From Sanguinoderma infundibulare (Eukaryota > Basidiomycota > Agaricomycetes > Polyporales > Polyporaceae), in contig JAVLRN010000003.1 of the NCBI GenBank assembly GCA_032821775.1, forward strand, positions 124,001 through 188,000: a DNA stretch of 64,000 bases, read 5' to 3'. The notes beneath the pieces are model-generated. The model was not told where the DNA came from. It worked only from the letters and a program-made list of their open reading frames with translations, and did not search any database. This document shows, one piece after another, positions 31,683-42,100 of the stretch. The position numbers were made by a program, and so were the translations under genes. The number at the start of each line of letters is the position of its first letter. Positions within the stretch are counted from its first letter, which is position 1.

Positions 31683-32536
31683 CCGCCTGCTATCCCGAAG
31701 CCATTACATGTATGCATACTCGTGCACGATGAACGAAATTAACTGCGCTTTGGCGGTGGATGTCTTTCTCGTATTGACATGCGTCGGAGCCTGACTGTGG
31801 TGTGTCTTTCTCGGATTATTATCATGGATTCCTCTGCGATGAATTTGCGGACTCTATGCTGCTGTTGTCTACCTACAATTTCGAGACTACGGTTACGCTG
31901 ACGATCACTCGACGAGGACGACAATCGCTGCCATCGCGTGGCCTCCCTCGGACGTCTATTCGTCACATATGTGTGGATAGCGCGAGCGTACGACAAGCCG
32001 ACGTCCTCAGCTTCTACAGCCAGCAGATCGCTAAGGAGTAGACTCAGGAGCGGCATTGTGAGGTGTCGTTTGCGTGCCATGATGCTCTGTTACGCAGGAG
32101 AAACTATTCTTATCACCGCGCGATGTGAGTGTCTGCATTTTCCCGTGTTGTTGGAGGCAATCATCTGAATGGTCCAAGAGCGCGAGGGGTTCACGTTCGG
32201 CCACCCTCCGAACGAGTAGAGGATACTCGATCGCGCGCGCTGGTCTCCGGTATCCTTCAGTGGACCAAGAGTCCTCCGCTCCACACCAGTTTTCCCGCGA
32301 TATCGTTGTCAGACATCGCTGAAGCCCCGGCGGTGGCTGAGGCGTTCCATCCGGGGGTGACTCTATGGGCGCACCGTATCTCGATCCGAAAGGCAAGCTC
32401 ATTCAAAGTGTGTACCGTATGCTTGTGCAGACCTACTGGTGTTGCAGGACGGAGCGATGTGCAAAATTAAAGTCGAACTCAAGGAGGATATAAATTTCAG
32501 AAAACGGCAGCTATCATCGGCGTACTCTGGTCTTCC
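31683..32536. other. Spacer without a supported gene
   Basis: Short frames only. It lies between two genes that converge (oxygenase plus, F-box minus), so it may hold their 3' ends. Confidence 0.4.
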
Positions 32537-33963
32537 CTATCCCTTCACCGCCTCAACTACCACATAACCTCGCGTCTCATGCCCTTGCAAGTTCACCCGT
32601 ATCCTCTCCACGTCAGGAAGGGAGTCCCGAATGGTGGCGCACAGCGCGTCGACATCCATCCCCTGCGCGTACACCTCTGCGGGCAACGGATCCAAATCCG
32701 TGTGCTTTCTCTGGCCCCAAACCCCGCTGAAGTCGATGTCCAGGCCAAATGATTCCGAAATTGAGAGGGACCGCAGCATTTCGGTGATGATGCTCTGGAA
32801 TAGTGTTAGTTCTGCGCGGGCACAAACTGTCGAGTCAAGCGGGTACTGACCAGCAGGTGTCCTAGATCCAAGTCAGCTTCCTCCACTAGGTCGTATACCA
32901 AGTCGAGCGTCAACCAGAAATTCGTAAGCCCGTGGGCACACGAATTGGAGAATGCTGCGACGAAGGCTGGGTCGAAGAAAATCGAAGTCGTGCAGATGAC
33001 CACGCTGAGGTCGGCGGGGCGTGCACTAGACAGGACGTCTCGGAGCATGTCCGGTGTGATGTCTTGGTCCTTATCAATCCCGAGGTGGCGAATGGGGCAC
33101 GATATGCCAAGGAGCCATAAGTTCAAGATGCTCCCTGAGAGTGCCTCCAGCGATTGCCAGCCGCAACCATGCTCGAGCAGCCCTGCTATGTTTTCCTCCC
33201 GGAACGCGGCGTAGTCCTCCTCTGCCCAAGACCAATAGCCTTCCTCGTTGATATAGAAGCGTTTGAGGTTGGGAAAGGCGCGGACGTAGTGCCAAGCTAT
33301 GGGCGTACGCGGGTCTTCGAGGGTCAGAGTGTGTATGAGCGGATATTGAGGACCATCTACAGCCCCGGCTGTGTCGCGGCCGTTGGCCACCGTCAGCTCG
33401 CGAAGGCTGGGCTGGGAGTTGTGGAGAAGATGAATGACGTCGCCGTCAGCCTTGTTCATCGGCAACGTGTCTGTGCACAACCGTAGGTCCACTTGAACGA
33501 GCTTCGAGGACATCTGCTTCAGCATCCCGAGAGAGTGCTTTCCGACTTCCCACAGGTCGAGTTTCTCGATCGTGATGAGGTCCGAGATCGCCTTGGACAA
33601 GGGCGGGTGTGCGTCAAGAAGACGCTCCAAATGCTGGATGTCGAGGACCTTCAGCTGAGATACAGGTCTCAAGTGGATGAACATGTCGGTGAGCCGTTCG
33701 AGGACCGAATCAGCAGGCCTGCCCATCTTGAGGGAGAGGGAGCGCAAGCAACGCGTCCGGGAGAACGCGTCGGCGCGCATGAAGAGGAGGAAAGACTCGA
33801 GCTGTAGCTTGGTGTTGATTTGGACGGACCTGTCCTTGAGGAAGGTCTTCCCGCCTTCCCGGTACAGGACCTTGCAGGTCGACATCAGGGCGAGCTTCGA
33901 CAAGGGTGTCGCCAAGGACAAGCTCAGCAAGAGCGTATCGATGTTGAGCGCGGGACCATTCAT
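32537..33963 (-). CDS. F-box-like protein, member 2
   Basis: Two exons (32851-33963 and 32537-32794) join in phase across a 56-nt intron, giving 456 residues. I start at MNGPALNIDTLLLSLSL, which aligns with the other members; an in-frame methionine lies 12 codons upstream. The F-box-like part is residues about 4-42 (LALMSTCKVLYREGGKTFLK). It is followed by leucine-rich sequence (LRSLSLKMGRP, SQLKVLDIQHLERLLDAHPP, LIHTLTLEDPRTPIAWHYVRAF, LWLLGISCPIRHLGI). The second exon is the conserved cap IITEMLRSLSIS...MDVDALCATIRDSLPDV. The protein is likely an SCF substrate adaptor, inferred from the F-box-like start. All landmarks of member 3 are present and no frame break is seen. Confidence 0.82.
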
Positions 33964-34249
33964 CTGCGAACGAATGACCTGTTTATTCAATGGATTCATA
34001 GAGGTCTCGAATTGTTACTAGGAACATGACTTACTTGGTGAATTCGGATGATTTGTCACGGTGCCACTCGGACGGTAGCCCTCGCGCCGGTGAAGAACAA
34101 AGGCTGCAAACATAGAACGGTAAGGTCAAAGCGTGATATGAACCTTGCCATAATTACCCCAATAATTGCTCACTTTGGTGTAAATCAAGGAAGCTGCAGG
34201 TGGTACAGAGAGCACAACGGCTTTTGAAGATGATGGCGGCGGAGGATCG

Positions 34250-34530
34250 ATGAGCGTGGGCGCTTCTATTACCAAAACAGCGGTGCTCGGGCCTCTTCTC
34301 AACCACCATGCGAACATTCTGACATACTTCCCGCGACGAACATCAAGCACGCTATGCATCGTCTTCAATATCCATCGCGTGATGCTTCCCGCCTCCAAAG
34401 AGCAGGCAATGCGCGAGCGCTGGTCCCGATCGCCATCGCTGTGGCCGCCAAGGCGCCTGCAGGCAACCTCGACAGTGGCTCGCGCGCCGGATCCTCGTTG
34501 GTACGAGGGCGAACCAGTTCAAGGTGAGTA
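34250..34530 (+). pseudogene. Relic of 2OG-Fe(II) oxygenase, distal-His region
   Basis: The plus strand reads FNIHRVMLPASKEQAMRERW, clearly the segment around the distal iron-binding His of the intact copies (SNIHRV...PPPRDQARYERLS). The N-terminal half and the HxD site are absent. It lies between F-box members 2 and 3, so the oxygenase/F-box pairing is repeated here. Confidence 0.6.
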
Positions 34531-34706
34531 GCGTGCTTGTGAGGGACTGTGGTTTGGCGAAGTGGTGCTTACTACTAGTGCGGTGCTTGTCAGGATGGAG
34601 AGACGTGCAAGGCTGGATTCAAGGGGACTGAGGATGTGTCTATTTGAAGTACGATTGGAACGACGTCCGTGGAGACATTGGATTCAAACCTTAAATGCTC
34701 CCTGCC

Positions 34707-36136
34707 TTATCCCTTCACCTCGACTACGACATCGCCTTGAGTCCCTGGACGTTCTAGCAGATGCACCCGTATCGTCTTCACATCGGGGAGGGAGTCGCGA
34801 ACAATGGAGCACAGCGCGTTAACGTCCATCTCTTGGGCGTACACCTCCGCTGGGAATCGATCCCTGCCCTCGCTATTCAACGCAAGCTCGCTAAAGTCGA
34901 TGGTGAGGTCGAATAAATTGGAAATAGTGAAGGAGCGCAACATTTCCGTGACGATGTCCTAAGATTGTGTCAGCCCGAGCACGAAACAAATCGGCAAGTT
35001 ATGTCATTGCTTACCAGAAGTCGTTCTAGATCCAAGTCGATTCCCTGCAGTTCGTCGTACGACATTTCGAGCGTCAAGCAGAAAGTCGTAAGCCCGTGCC
35101 CACATGTGTTCGACAGTGCTGGAACCAAAGCCGGGTCGAAGAAAATCGAGATTGCGCGGATCCTCAATTCGAGGTTGGCGGGGCGTGCACTGGACAGCAC
35201 GTCCCGGAGCATGCCCGGTGTAATGTCTTGGTCGTCATCGATCTCGAGGTCGCGGATGGGACACGATAACCCAAGGAGCCACAAACTCAGGATGGTCCCT
35301 GTGTACCCCGCTAAAGACCGCCAGCAGCCGTGCTCACGTAGCCCCTCGACGTTTTTCTCCCGGAACGAGGCGCGGTCCGCGCTACTCCACTGTTCTTCAC
35401 TGTCGGTTCCGTGAATGTGAAACCGCGAGATATTGGGAAAGGCTCGGACGTAGTGCCAAGCGACGGGCGTGTACGGCCACTCGAGAATGAGGTGTTCTAG
35501 GCGTGGATACTGCGGCGCGTCTTCAGTCGTGACCGTGTCTCCACCCCACGCTACCCGGAGCACTCGAAGAGTGGACTGGGAGTTGCGGAGGAGGTGAATG
35601 GCGTCCCCGTCAGCCTCGTCCTCTAGATCGTATAACGCGTTGCCGCGCAATTCCAGGTAGACGTTGACGAGCTCGGAGCGCATGCTCTTGAGCATACCGA
35701 GGGAGCGTTTTCCGGCCCCGCTCCAATGGATACTCTCGATCGTCGTCAGTTCGGTAATGGCAGTGGATAGGGGAGGATGCGCAGAAAGGAGTTTTTCCGT
35801 GTAGTGAATCCCCAAGGATTTGAGCTGAGAGACAGGTGTGAGACGAACGAACATGTTCTTGAGCTGTTCGACGGCCTGTGTAGAAGGCCTTTTGATGTGG
35901 ATGGTGAGATCGCGCAAGTGACGCATCCGGGAGAACCCGTCTGCGCTCATGAAGAGGACGAAAGAATGGAGGTGATCAACGGTGTATATCCAAACCCGTT
36001 TGTTTTTGAGGTAGAGCTTTCCACCTTCGCGGTAGAGGACCTGGCAGGTCGACATCAGGGCGAGCTTCGTCGACGAGTCGTCCACCAATGAGGAGATCAT
36101 CAGCAGAGTGTCGACGTTTAGAACGGGCATGTCCAT
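34707..36136 (-). CDS. F-box-like protein, member 3
   Basis: Two exons (35015-36136 and 34707-34958) join in phase across a 56-nt intron, giving 457 residues. It starts MDMPVLNVDTLLMISSLVDD with the same F-box-like block (LALMSTCQVLYREGGKLYLK). The leucine-rich body follows (MRHLRDLTIHIKRPS, SQLKSLGIHYTEKLLSAHPP, RLEHLILEWPYTPVAWHYVRAF, LWLLGLSCPIRDLEI, MLRDVLSSARPANLELRI). The second exon gives IVTEMLRSFTIS...MDVNALCSIVRDSLPDV. The intron position is identical to that in members 1 and 2, so they are recent duplicates. The protein is inferred to select substrates for ubiquitin ligation; targets are unknown. Confidence 0.82.
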
Positions 36137-36672
36137 CTGCGAATGAGCGGATCACATAACCAACTGATTAATAGAGTTCTTAAATCGCTGGGAACAATGA
36201 CTTACTTCGAGTCGGTGGATTCGGAGAAGTCGTGCCAGTCGCCGCGGTGAAGACCCGAGTCTGCACAAATATAACTGTAGAGTCGAAGTGTCATATTAAC
36301 CGTTTCATGAATACCAACATAATTGCTCACTTTGTATTTCGAGAGCCAAGGAAACTGTGCGTAAGTGGCACAAAGAGTAAGTCCAACGAAAAACCGGCTG
36401 CAGGGGATGATGGCGGATCGATAAGCGTGGGCGCTTAAATTACCAAAACAGGCTCTTAGGCTCTCCGCTGCGTCACAGCTCCTCTCAACATCTCTCGCCC
36501 ATCATCCGCAACTTTCTGATGACTGTCTATCCATTCCAATCCCCATCTACTGTTTCACCCACGCGCCCATCGTTTGTGCACCCAATGATGGGATGGCTGG
36601 CGGCACATAAAATGTCCGCCCGTTGGGGCATCTATCATCCCAAGACTTTCCCGCAATTTTACCACCGACACC

Positions 36673-38534
36673 ATGGCCGGAGAGCGCGATTCCCAACTCG
36701 ACATCGACGCCCAGCAGCATTTCCCTCCCCGCCATGACTACCAAGTGCAGTGTTCACAGCTGGAGTCCGGGATGGGGCTCGATGTGGAGGTTGGAGATGT
36801 GGACTTGAAGAAGAACGGCGACTTCAAATGTGCGTTCGACACCACCCCAGTCGACCATGAAGAATTCCAGACGTTTGATGTCTCGGAGGAGCACAGGTCA
36901 ATGGCGGGCTCTCTTATCTATACGTGAGTCCAATCTGTCGCTCATCGTGAGTTTGTTGCGCTGACGCCACAAAATTCAACGCCATGTTCGAACCAGTGCG
37001 GAAACACCTGGTGGCGAGGGGACGAAGTTCCGATTTTCCGAGGAGCAAGGCGGGTCCGTGACGAAGTTGCAGGTGTGCACCCCTCGTACGATCAGATATA
37101 AAGTCTAGTCATTGATTATGCTTCAGGACGACGAGGCTTCGCTTGACATACAATATGATCTTGAGAAGTTGCGTTCGCCGGTGATGTTAGTGGACGAAAG
37201 TAGAGAAGGTATCGTACCCTTCATTTGACCGTGCTTGTAAGTAGCTGAGAATTGACTTGTCATCTAGTCGCTAGCCTTCCACGCCCGGAATTGGCGGAGA
37301 AGTCGGTGGACCATGACGCGATAGTCGCGGCGAACGGGACGGCCGGTGAGGCAGTGGCTGGGGGAAGAGGAAGCGAAACCGCTGGAGGGAACCCAACAGC
37401 TGGGGCGGACGCAACGACTGGCGGAAATGTGACGACTGGCGGAAATGCGGCCGCTGGCGGCAATGGTACAGCCGGCGGCGATGCGCAAGGCAACACGGTG
37501 GTTTTGCAGGAGCACACAGGCGGCGTTACCTGCGTCGCCTTCTCTCCTGATGGGTTGTACATCGTCAGCGGCTCTGAAGACACGACAGTCATCCTCCGTA
37601 ACGGCAACAGTGGTGCTGTCATCGAGAAGCTCACCGAACATAACGAGCCCGTCTGTGCTCTGGCGTTCTCCCCGATAGCAGTCGTCTGTGCACGAGCATC
37701 GCTGTCGTCTGGGAAGTCAAGACACTCATCGTGGTTGCCGTCCTCGATGGTCACACCGGCGTCGTGCAAACGATCGTCTACTCTCCGACCGGTCAGAAGA
37801 TCGTCACGTCCTCCGTCGATTTCAGCGTCCGCATCTGGGACTCCATGACCGGCAATATGCTCCACAAGCTCGAAGAACACAGCGCCGTCGTCATGTCCGC
37901 CCTCTTCTCGCCCAACGGCAAGTGGGTCGCGTCCTGCAGCGCGGACTACACGACGAAGATCTGGAATGCCGAGACCGGGGTTCTCCTCCACTCGCTCGAC
38001 GCGCACTCGGGCGTCGTCTGGTCCGTCGCGTTCTCGGGCGACTCGTGCCGGCTCGTGACGGGCTCGGACGACATGACGAGCCGAGTGTGGAATGTGGAAA
38101 CCGGCGAGGATCTCGTCATCCTGCACGAGCACCAGGGCCCGGTGTGGTCCGTCGCGTTCTCGCCCGACGACAAGTTCGTGATGACGGCGTCGAACGACGC
38201 GACGATCAAGATCTGCGACTCGTACTCGGGCGATCGCAAGCACGCGTTCGACAGGCACGACACGCTCGTGAACACTGCCATGTACTCACCCGACGGGAAG
38301 TGGATCGCGTCGAGCGCGGGGGACAACGCAGTGGTGGTGTGGGACACGGGTAGCGGGAAGCACTTGCCGCCGATGGAGGGGCACCTGGACAAGGTGACGG
38401 GGTTGCAGTTCTCTCCGGAGAGCGACAGGTTGGTATCGTGCTCGGACGATGGGACCGTGCGTATCTGGACTGTGTCGGGGAATGTGGACACTCCGGAGGA
38501 CGCGGCGATGGCGGAAGGTACTTCCGCAGCGTGA
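36673..38534 (+). pseudogene. WD40-repeat gene copy B, shortened and frameshifted
   Basis: Four exons are readable: 36673-36923, 36997-37072, 37127-37208 and 37268-38534. Exon 1 (MAGERDSQLDIDAQQHFPPR) keeps traces of the N-terminal domain of copy A (LDVEVGDVDLKKNGDFKCAFD against LEVQIGDVGYMHDGNFTRIFN). Most of that domain (copy A exons 2-4) is gone. Exon 3 is 82 nt in both copies. The last exon has a Gly/Thr/Asn-rich linker and then the same eight WD repeats as copy A, nearly identical. At about 37671-37700 the DNA lacks seven bases relative to copy A (one C of a C-run plus six), which throws the frame off in the second repeat. Translation would stop near 37848. All splice sites look usable, so the break is recent or an assembly error in the C-run. 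Confidence 0.75.
37383..37488. repeat. Imperfect tandem repeat encoding a Gly/Thr/Asn-rich linker
   Basis: Repeated units of about 18-21 nt read GGNPTAGADATTGGNVTTGG and similar, between the N-terminal part and the propeller of WD40 copy B. The corresponding linker of copy A is acidic and not repetitive. Confidence 0.6.
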
Positions 38535-39080
38535 CGGCGGCCTCTTTGTATTTGTACCATTCGTAACACGCTGATCCCTCTCTCCACTTCATAGGCGATG
38601 AGTTAAAACTTTGTAATCACAATCTCTACGCTTTTCCTTGTAAATTCGCGGTTGCATAAAGCACCTCAACTCGGTGGATCGCAGAGCGCGGTAAGGAAGC
38701 GAGCTCTGCCTCATCCAGCCTTCCTTCAAATTTGAGAGTCGTGGCTTTGAATGACCACCCTCCGGCTTCCGCACCCATTTCGAAGAAATACGGCTGAACC
38801 CAGAGCAGCAGCCAGTGCGTGAGGTCGCCGACCTTGTCGATCAACAGGCAAATGGTGAGCCTTGAGATAGTGCTTGTTTATGCGACATCATGGACAAACC
38901 GTGGTGTTAGCCTCCTCATGAACCCAAGGAACGCCTCAAATGCAATATATTCCAATGCAGGCGTGCCGTGTCCGCGTGTTTTGCCAAAAACATGAGTATG
39001 TTTATCCTTTGAAGAACGACAGCATTCACAGACGCTGATGAGGTCAACGATAAGCAAACACAACAGTTTCCTATGATATT
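38535..39080. other. Spacer with a possible minus-strand protein relic
   Basis: On the minus strand 38626-38844 reads IDKVGDLTHWLLLWVQPYFF...RVEVLYATANLQGKA, and 38878-39063 contains FMRRLTPRFVHDVA. The wording resembles the C-terminal end of another F-box-like family common in mushrooms, but the start is missing and the frames do not join cleanly. Uncertain. Confidence 0.3.
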
Positions 39081-39082
39081 AT

Positions 39083-39175
39083 GGGCGTTATGGGGAACTG
39101 AACCCGGGACCTCGCGCAATCCTCCATTACGGACAGATTACCCGCCGCGACAATCTTACGACCGACCATTGGGCC
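39083..39175 (-). pseudogene. Decayed tRNA-Pro-like element
   Basis: The minus strand starts GGCCCAATGGTC, as the intact tRNA-Pro does. It later shares the 19 bases tgcgcgaggtcccgggttc with it. The 3' half fails: the acceptor partner is TAACGCC instead of TTGGGCC, the T stem has two mismatches, and about 29 nt lie between the anticodon stems with no T33 before a clear anticodon. It is oriented like the functional tRNA at 23.9 kb. Confidence 0.6.
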
Positions 39176-42100
39176 AACATACTCTCTGATTCTGACCATA
39201 TCAAATCGTAGCTAATCTGCCAACCCACGAATGGATCACTCTGGGATCTCGGTATCCGTCGCATTGACAGAGCATATCTGAAGAGAAACCATGGCGTTCT
39301 TGTTGTGTGCCTGTGAAGCGAAGCTTAAACGTGTACTCGAAAAGCGCTGTAGGAACACGATAAACCCACCAACGCAGCCGTGACGCCACCGGTCGCCAGC
39401 ATGATGCAGTCGACCCGCCGAGCTCGAGGGTGACCCTGAATGATAGCCTGGAGCGTAGCTGTTCATGTGTGTGTTGCGGTCCGTAGCTATGCTTGGTATG
39501 AGAGGGCGAACGAGTGCCAGAGGTCAGGGATTAGAATGCGTTCCGCGTAGTGGCAAGGTACATAGCCTAGCCCATGCACAGTTGGGAATTAATAGACCGA
39601 GAGCATTAAGCAAGAGGAATACCGACCGCGCGAGACTCACCATTTGGTCGATGTCCGGGGCCCCTTGGGTCTTTGATGGCGAAGCCGTGATTGAGGAAGA
39701 GCGAGTTCAGGTCCAGTGGGAGTTCTGCTTGAATAGGGGGTTTGCAGCCGCGTATCACTACCAGACCCGGGAACAGTTCGGCTGCCCAGAGAACACGCTC
39801 TCCCGAGTACGAGTGTCTCACTGGGCCTCGAGAACTATCTAGCGAATTGTAAGTAAGAGGGGGCACTTCGCGGAGACGGAATCATCAACTCACGGACTGG
39901 GTAGGCTTGGATGGGGAGGAATATGAAGTTTAGCCAGGAACGAACATGATGAACTCATTCTATGGCGCGGAGGATAGCAGGTGCTGAAATATCAATGATA
40001 GAAGGAGGAAGTGGTCGCTGGGAGATCTAACCGTGCGCACCGGGTCCGGGGACAAGATTAGCCGGACGAACGCTTCCGTAGTGTGGACTCGGGAGACAAC
40101 TCCGCTCCGCATAGGGAACAAGGACATACGCTAGACGTCTGCTTATATTGATGGGATTAAGTGAACCCTGCACCCAGCGAAGGAGGCACTGTGCGATCAC
40201 GAACCTCTTGAGAATCGAACGTTCTCCTCTCGCCCCGCCGAACGAATGGTATATCGCCATCAATTCAAACAGCACGTTGCAATCGTAAGTGCCTATCTTC
40301 CGCGTTCACATTCGAAACGAAGGCGCATAGGGTGAAAACGTACATACTCACGAGCCTATCAGGTTCCATAGATACCGATACCGCATGGGCAACAGAAAAG
40401 GGGGAAAGTTGCCAGGCTGGTCAAGGCAATGTGACAGGACCCTGGGACAGCATCTGTCATAAGCGATACTTCGGGTCTGAACATGACCAAAGGGACGTAC
40501 CAAACATCTCCTCGGGAATGCTGCGCTCCCAAACTCCCACTCGATAGCAGCCCTATTGACAGCATACTGATCGAATTGCTGCGACTGATATGGTTTGACA
40601 GGTTACTTGGACGTCGCCGCCACTGAACTGAGCGGAAACACTCTGATTTTCGGTGGACGGAATGACTCATGAAACACTGGCCTGGCAGGAAGGAGTTGGT
40701 CCTCACCTGAGTTCAAGGGTCCACATCAAGATTATCACCGCTCTGTATGACAGAGACAAATAAGCGGGCGAGTCGGTCCAAATTCAGAGAGATTCGAAGG
40801 TCATGCATGATGAGAGAAGTCGTGGCCACCAACCGAAAGATGACGGAATCCAGTCAACCGCAAAAAGCAGTAAAAAGCTTCGACGTGGCGAGTCTTGGCA
40901 GCCCTCAAAAGGGAGACGTTAGGGTGAAACGACGGTGATTGACACAAAAGTTCCTCTTACTTACAGTCACTGTATCGCAGACCTTTCGTGCATCCAGTGA
41001 GGAGGGGATATGCGTTGAGCCGCCGAGCACTCGCGGGCATGACGGTTTCGAAGAGCAACCGTGGCCCTAGTACTGAGGTGGTACGACCGTGATAACGTGA
41101 CAGAATTGCCACGCAACTGTGACGAATGTCACACTATCCCCTTTTCTCCTTTCTCCCCCACGGACCAGTGGCATGTGCATGCATCGGCCCCCCCCTCGTC
41201 GGCATGGTACATGTTGCTACTGCACATTTTCGCATGCAAACCGTCATTTTCACCGGTGAGACTAGATCGCGTAGACTGCCAGGAGCGCAACCGTCAGGTC
41301 GCACAGCGCCGCAGCAACTTTACTCAGGCGGTAGCGACAGACGCGGCCGCGGGCTGCCGGCTGGTACATCTACATCTAGAAGGCAGTTCGGACTCCCGCC
41401 AATTACAGGATAAAAGTGAGTCATTAGGTTTTCATGACTCATTTTCTTGCTTATCTACCGCTTTACCTTGCAGGGTCCGATCGCTATTCGAGTCCTGCCT
41501 GAACGTTCGCTCGAGTACTACTGCTAAGTAGTCGGTTGGGCACACAGATATCGCCGTCCAAACAAAGCTTTGCTGCCACATTTTTCTAAGAATATTTCGG
41601 GTTCAAGTGTGCCCTAAATCAATCTCGGTACGGTGCCTAGTAATCTATCAAACCCTCGGCCCTATTCACACAATTCCCAACAACGTTTGACGGCTTAAAC
41701 TTTAATACGATGGGGTTTTGAAGACTGCGTTGTGCGGCGTCGACCGCGGTACTGAGATAGCTACATCCGGATCACCCAACCGAGGGAAGCACCTCTTTTC
41801 CGCGCTGGTATGTGCGTTCATCGCATGACGATATCTTTCTTCTAACATCCTTGCCGCTCCTTTTCGCCAGATGTGGACAGAATTAAGTCAACGTTGATGA
41901 ATGTAGCGGCGATACGGAAGAAGAAAAATAGAAGCACTGTCGGAAACCACACTTTCCGTTGGACTCGCGCCTGAAGGCCGCCGGCGCAACGACCCCTATC
42001 TACCCCAGTTTGCGAGGTCCGTAGTGCCACAATTTGAGAGCTATGAGTTGTGACTATTCTCTATCCCGTTCTATGGCAGATCACCTTGATCGAGGAGCGA

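Noticed and set aside
37260..38258. 332-codon minus-strand frame opposite WD40 copy B, and a 267-codon frame opposite copy A (13281-14084)
   Set aside because: They are antisense shadows of the WD repeats; the Arg/Asp/Val-rich content follows from the codon pattern of the real gene.
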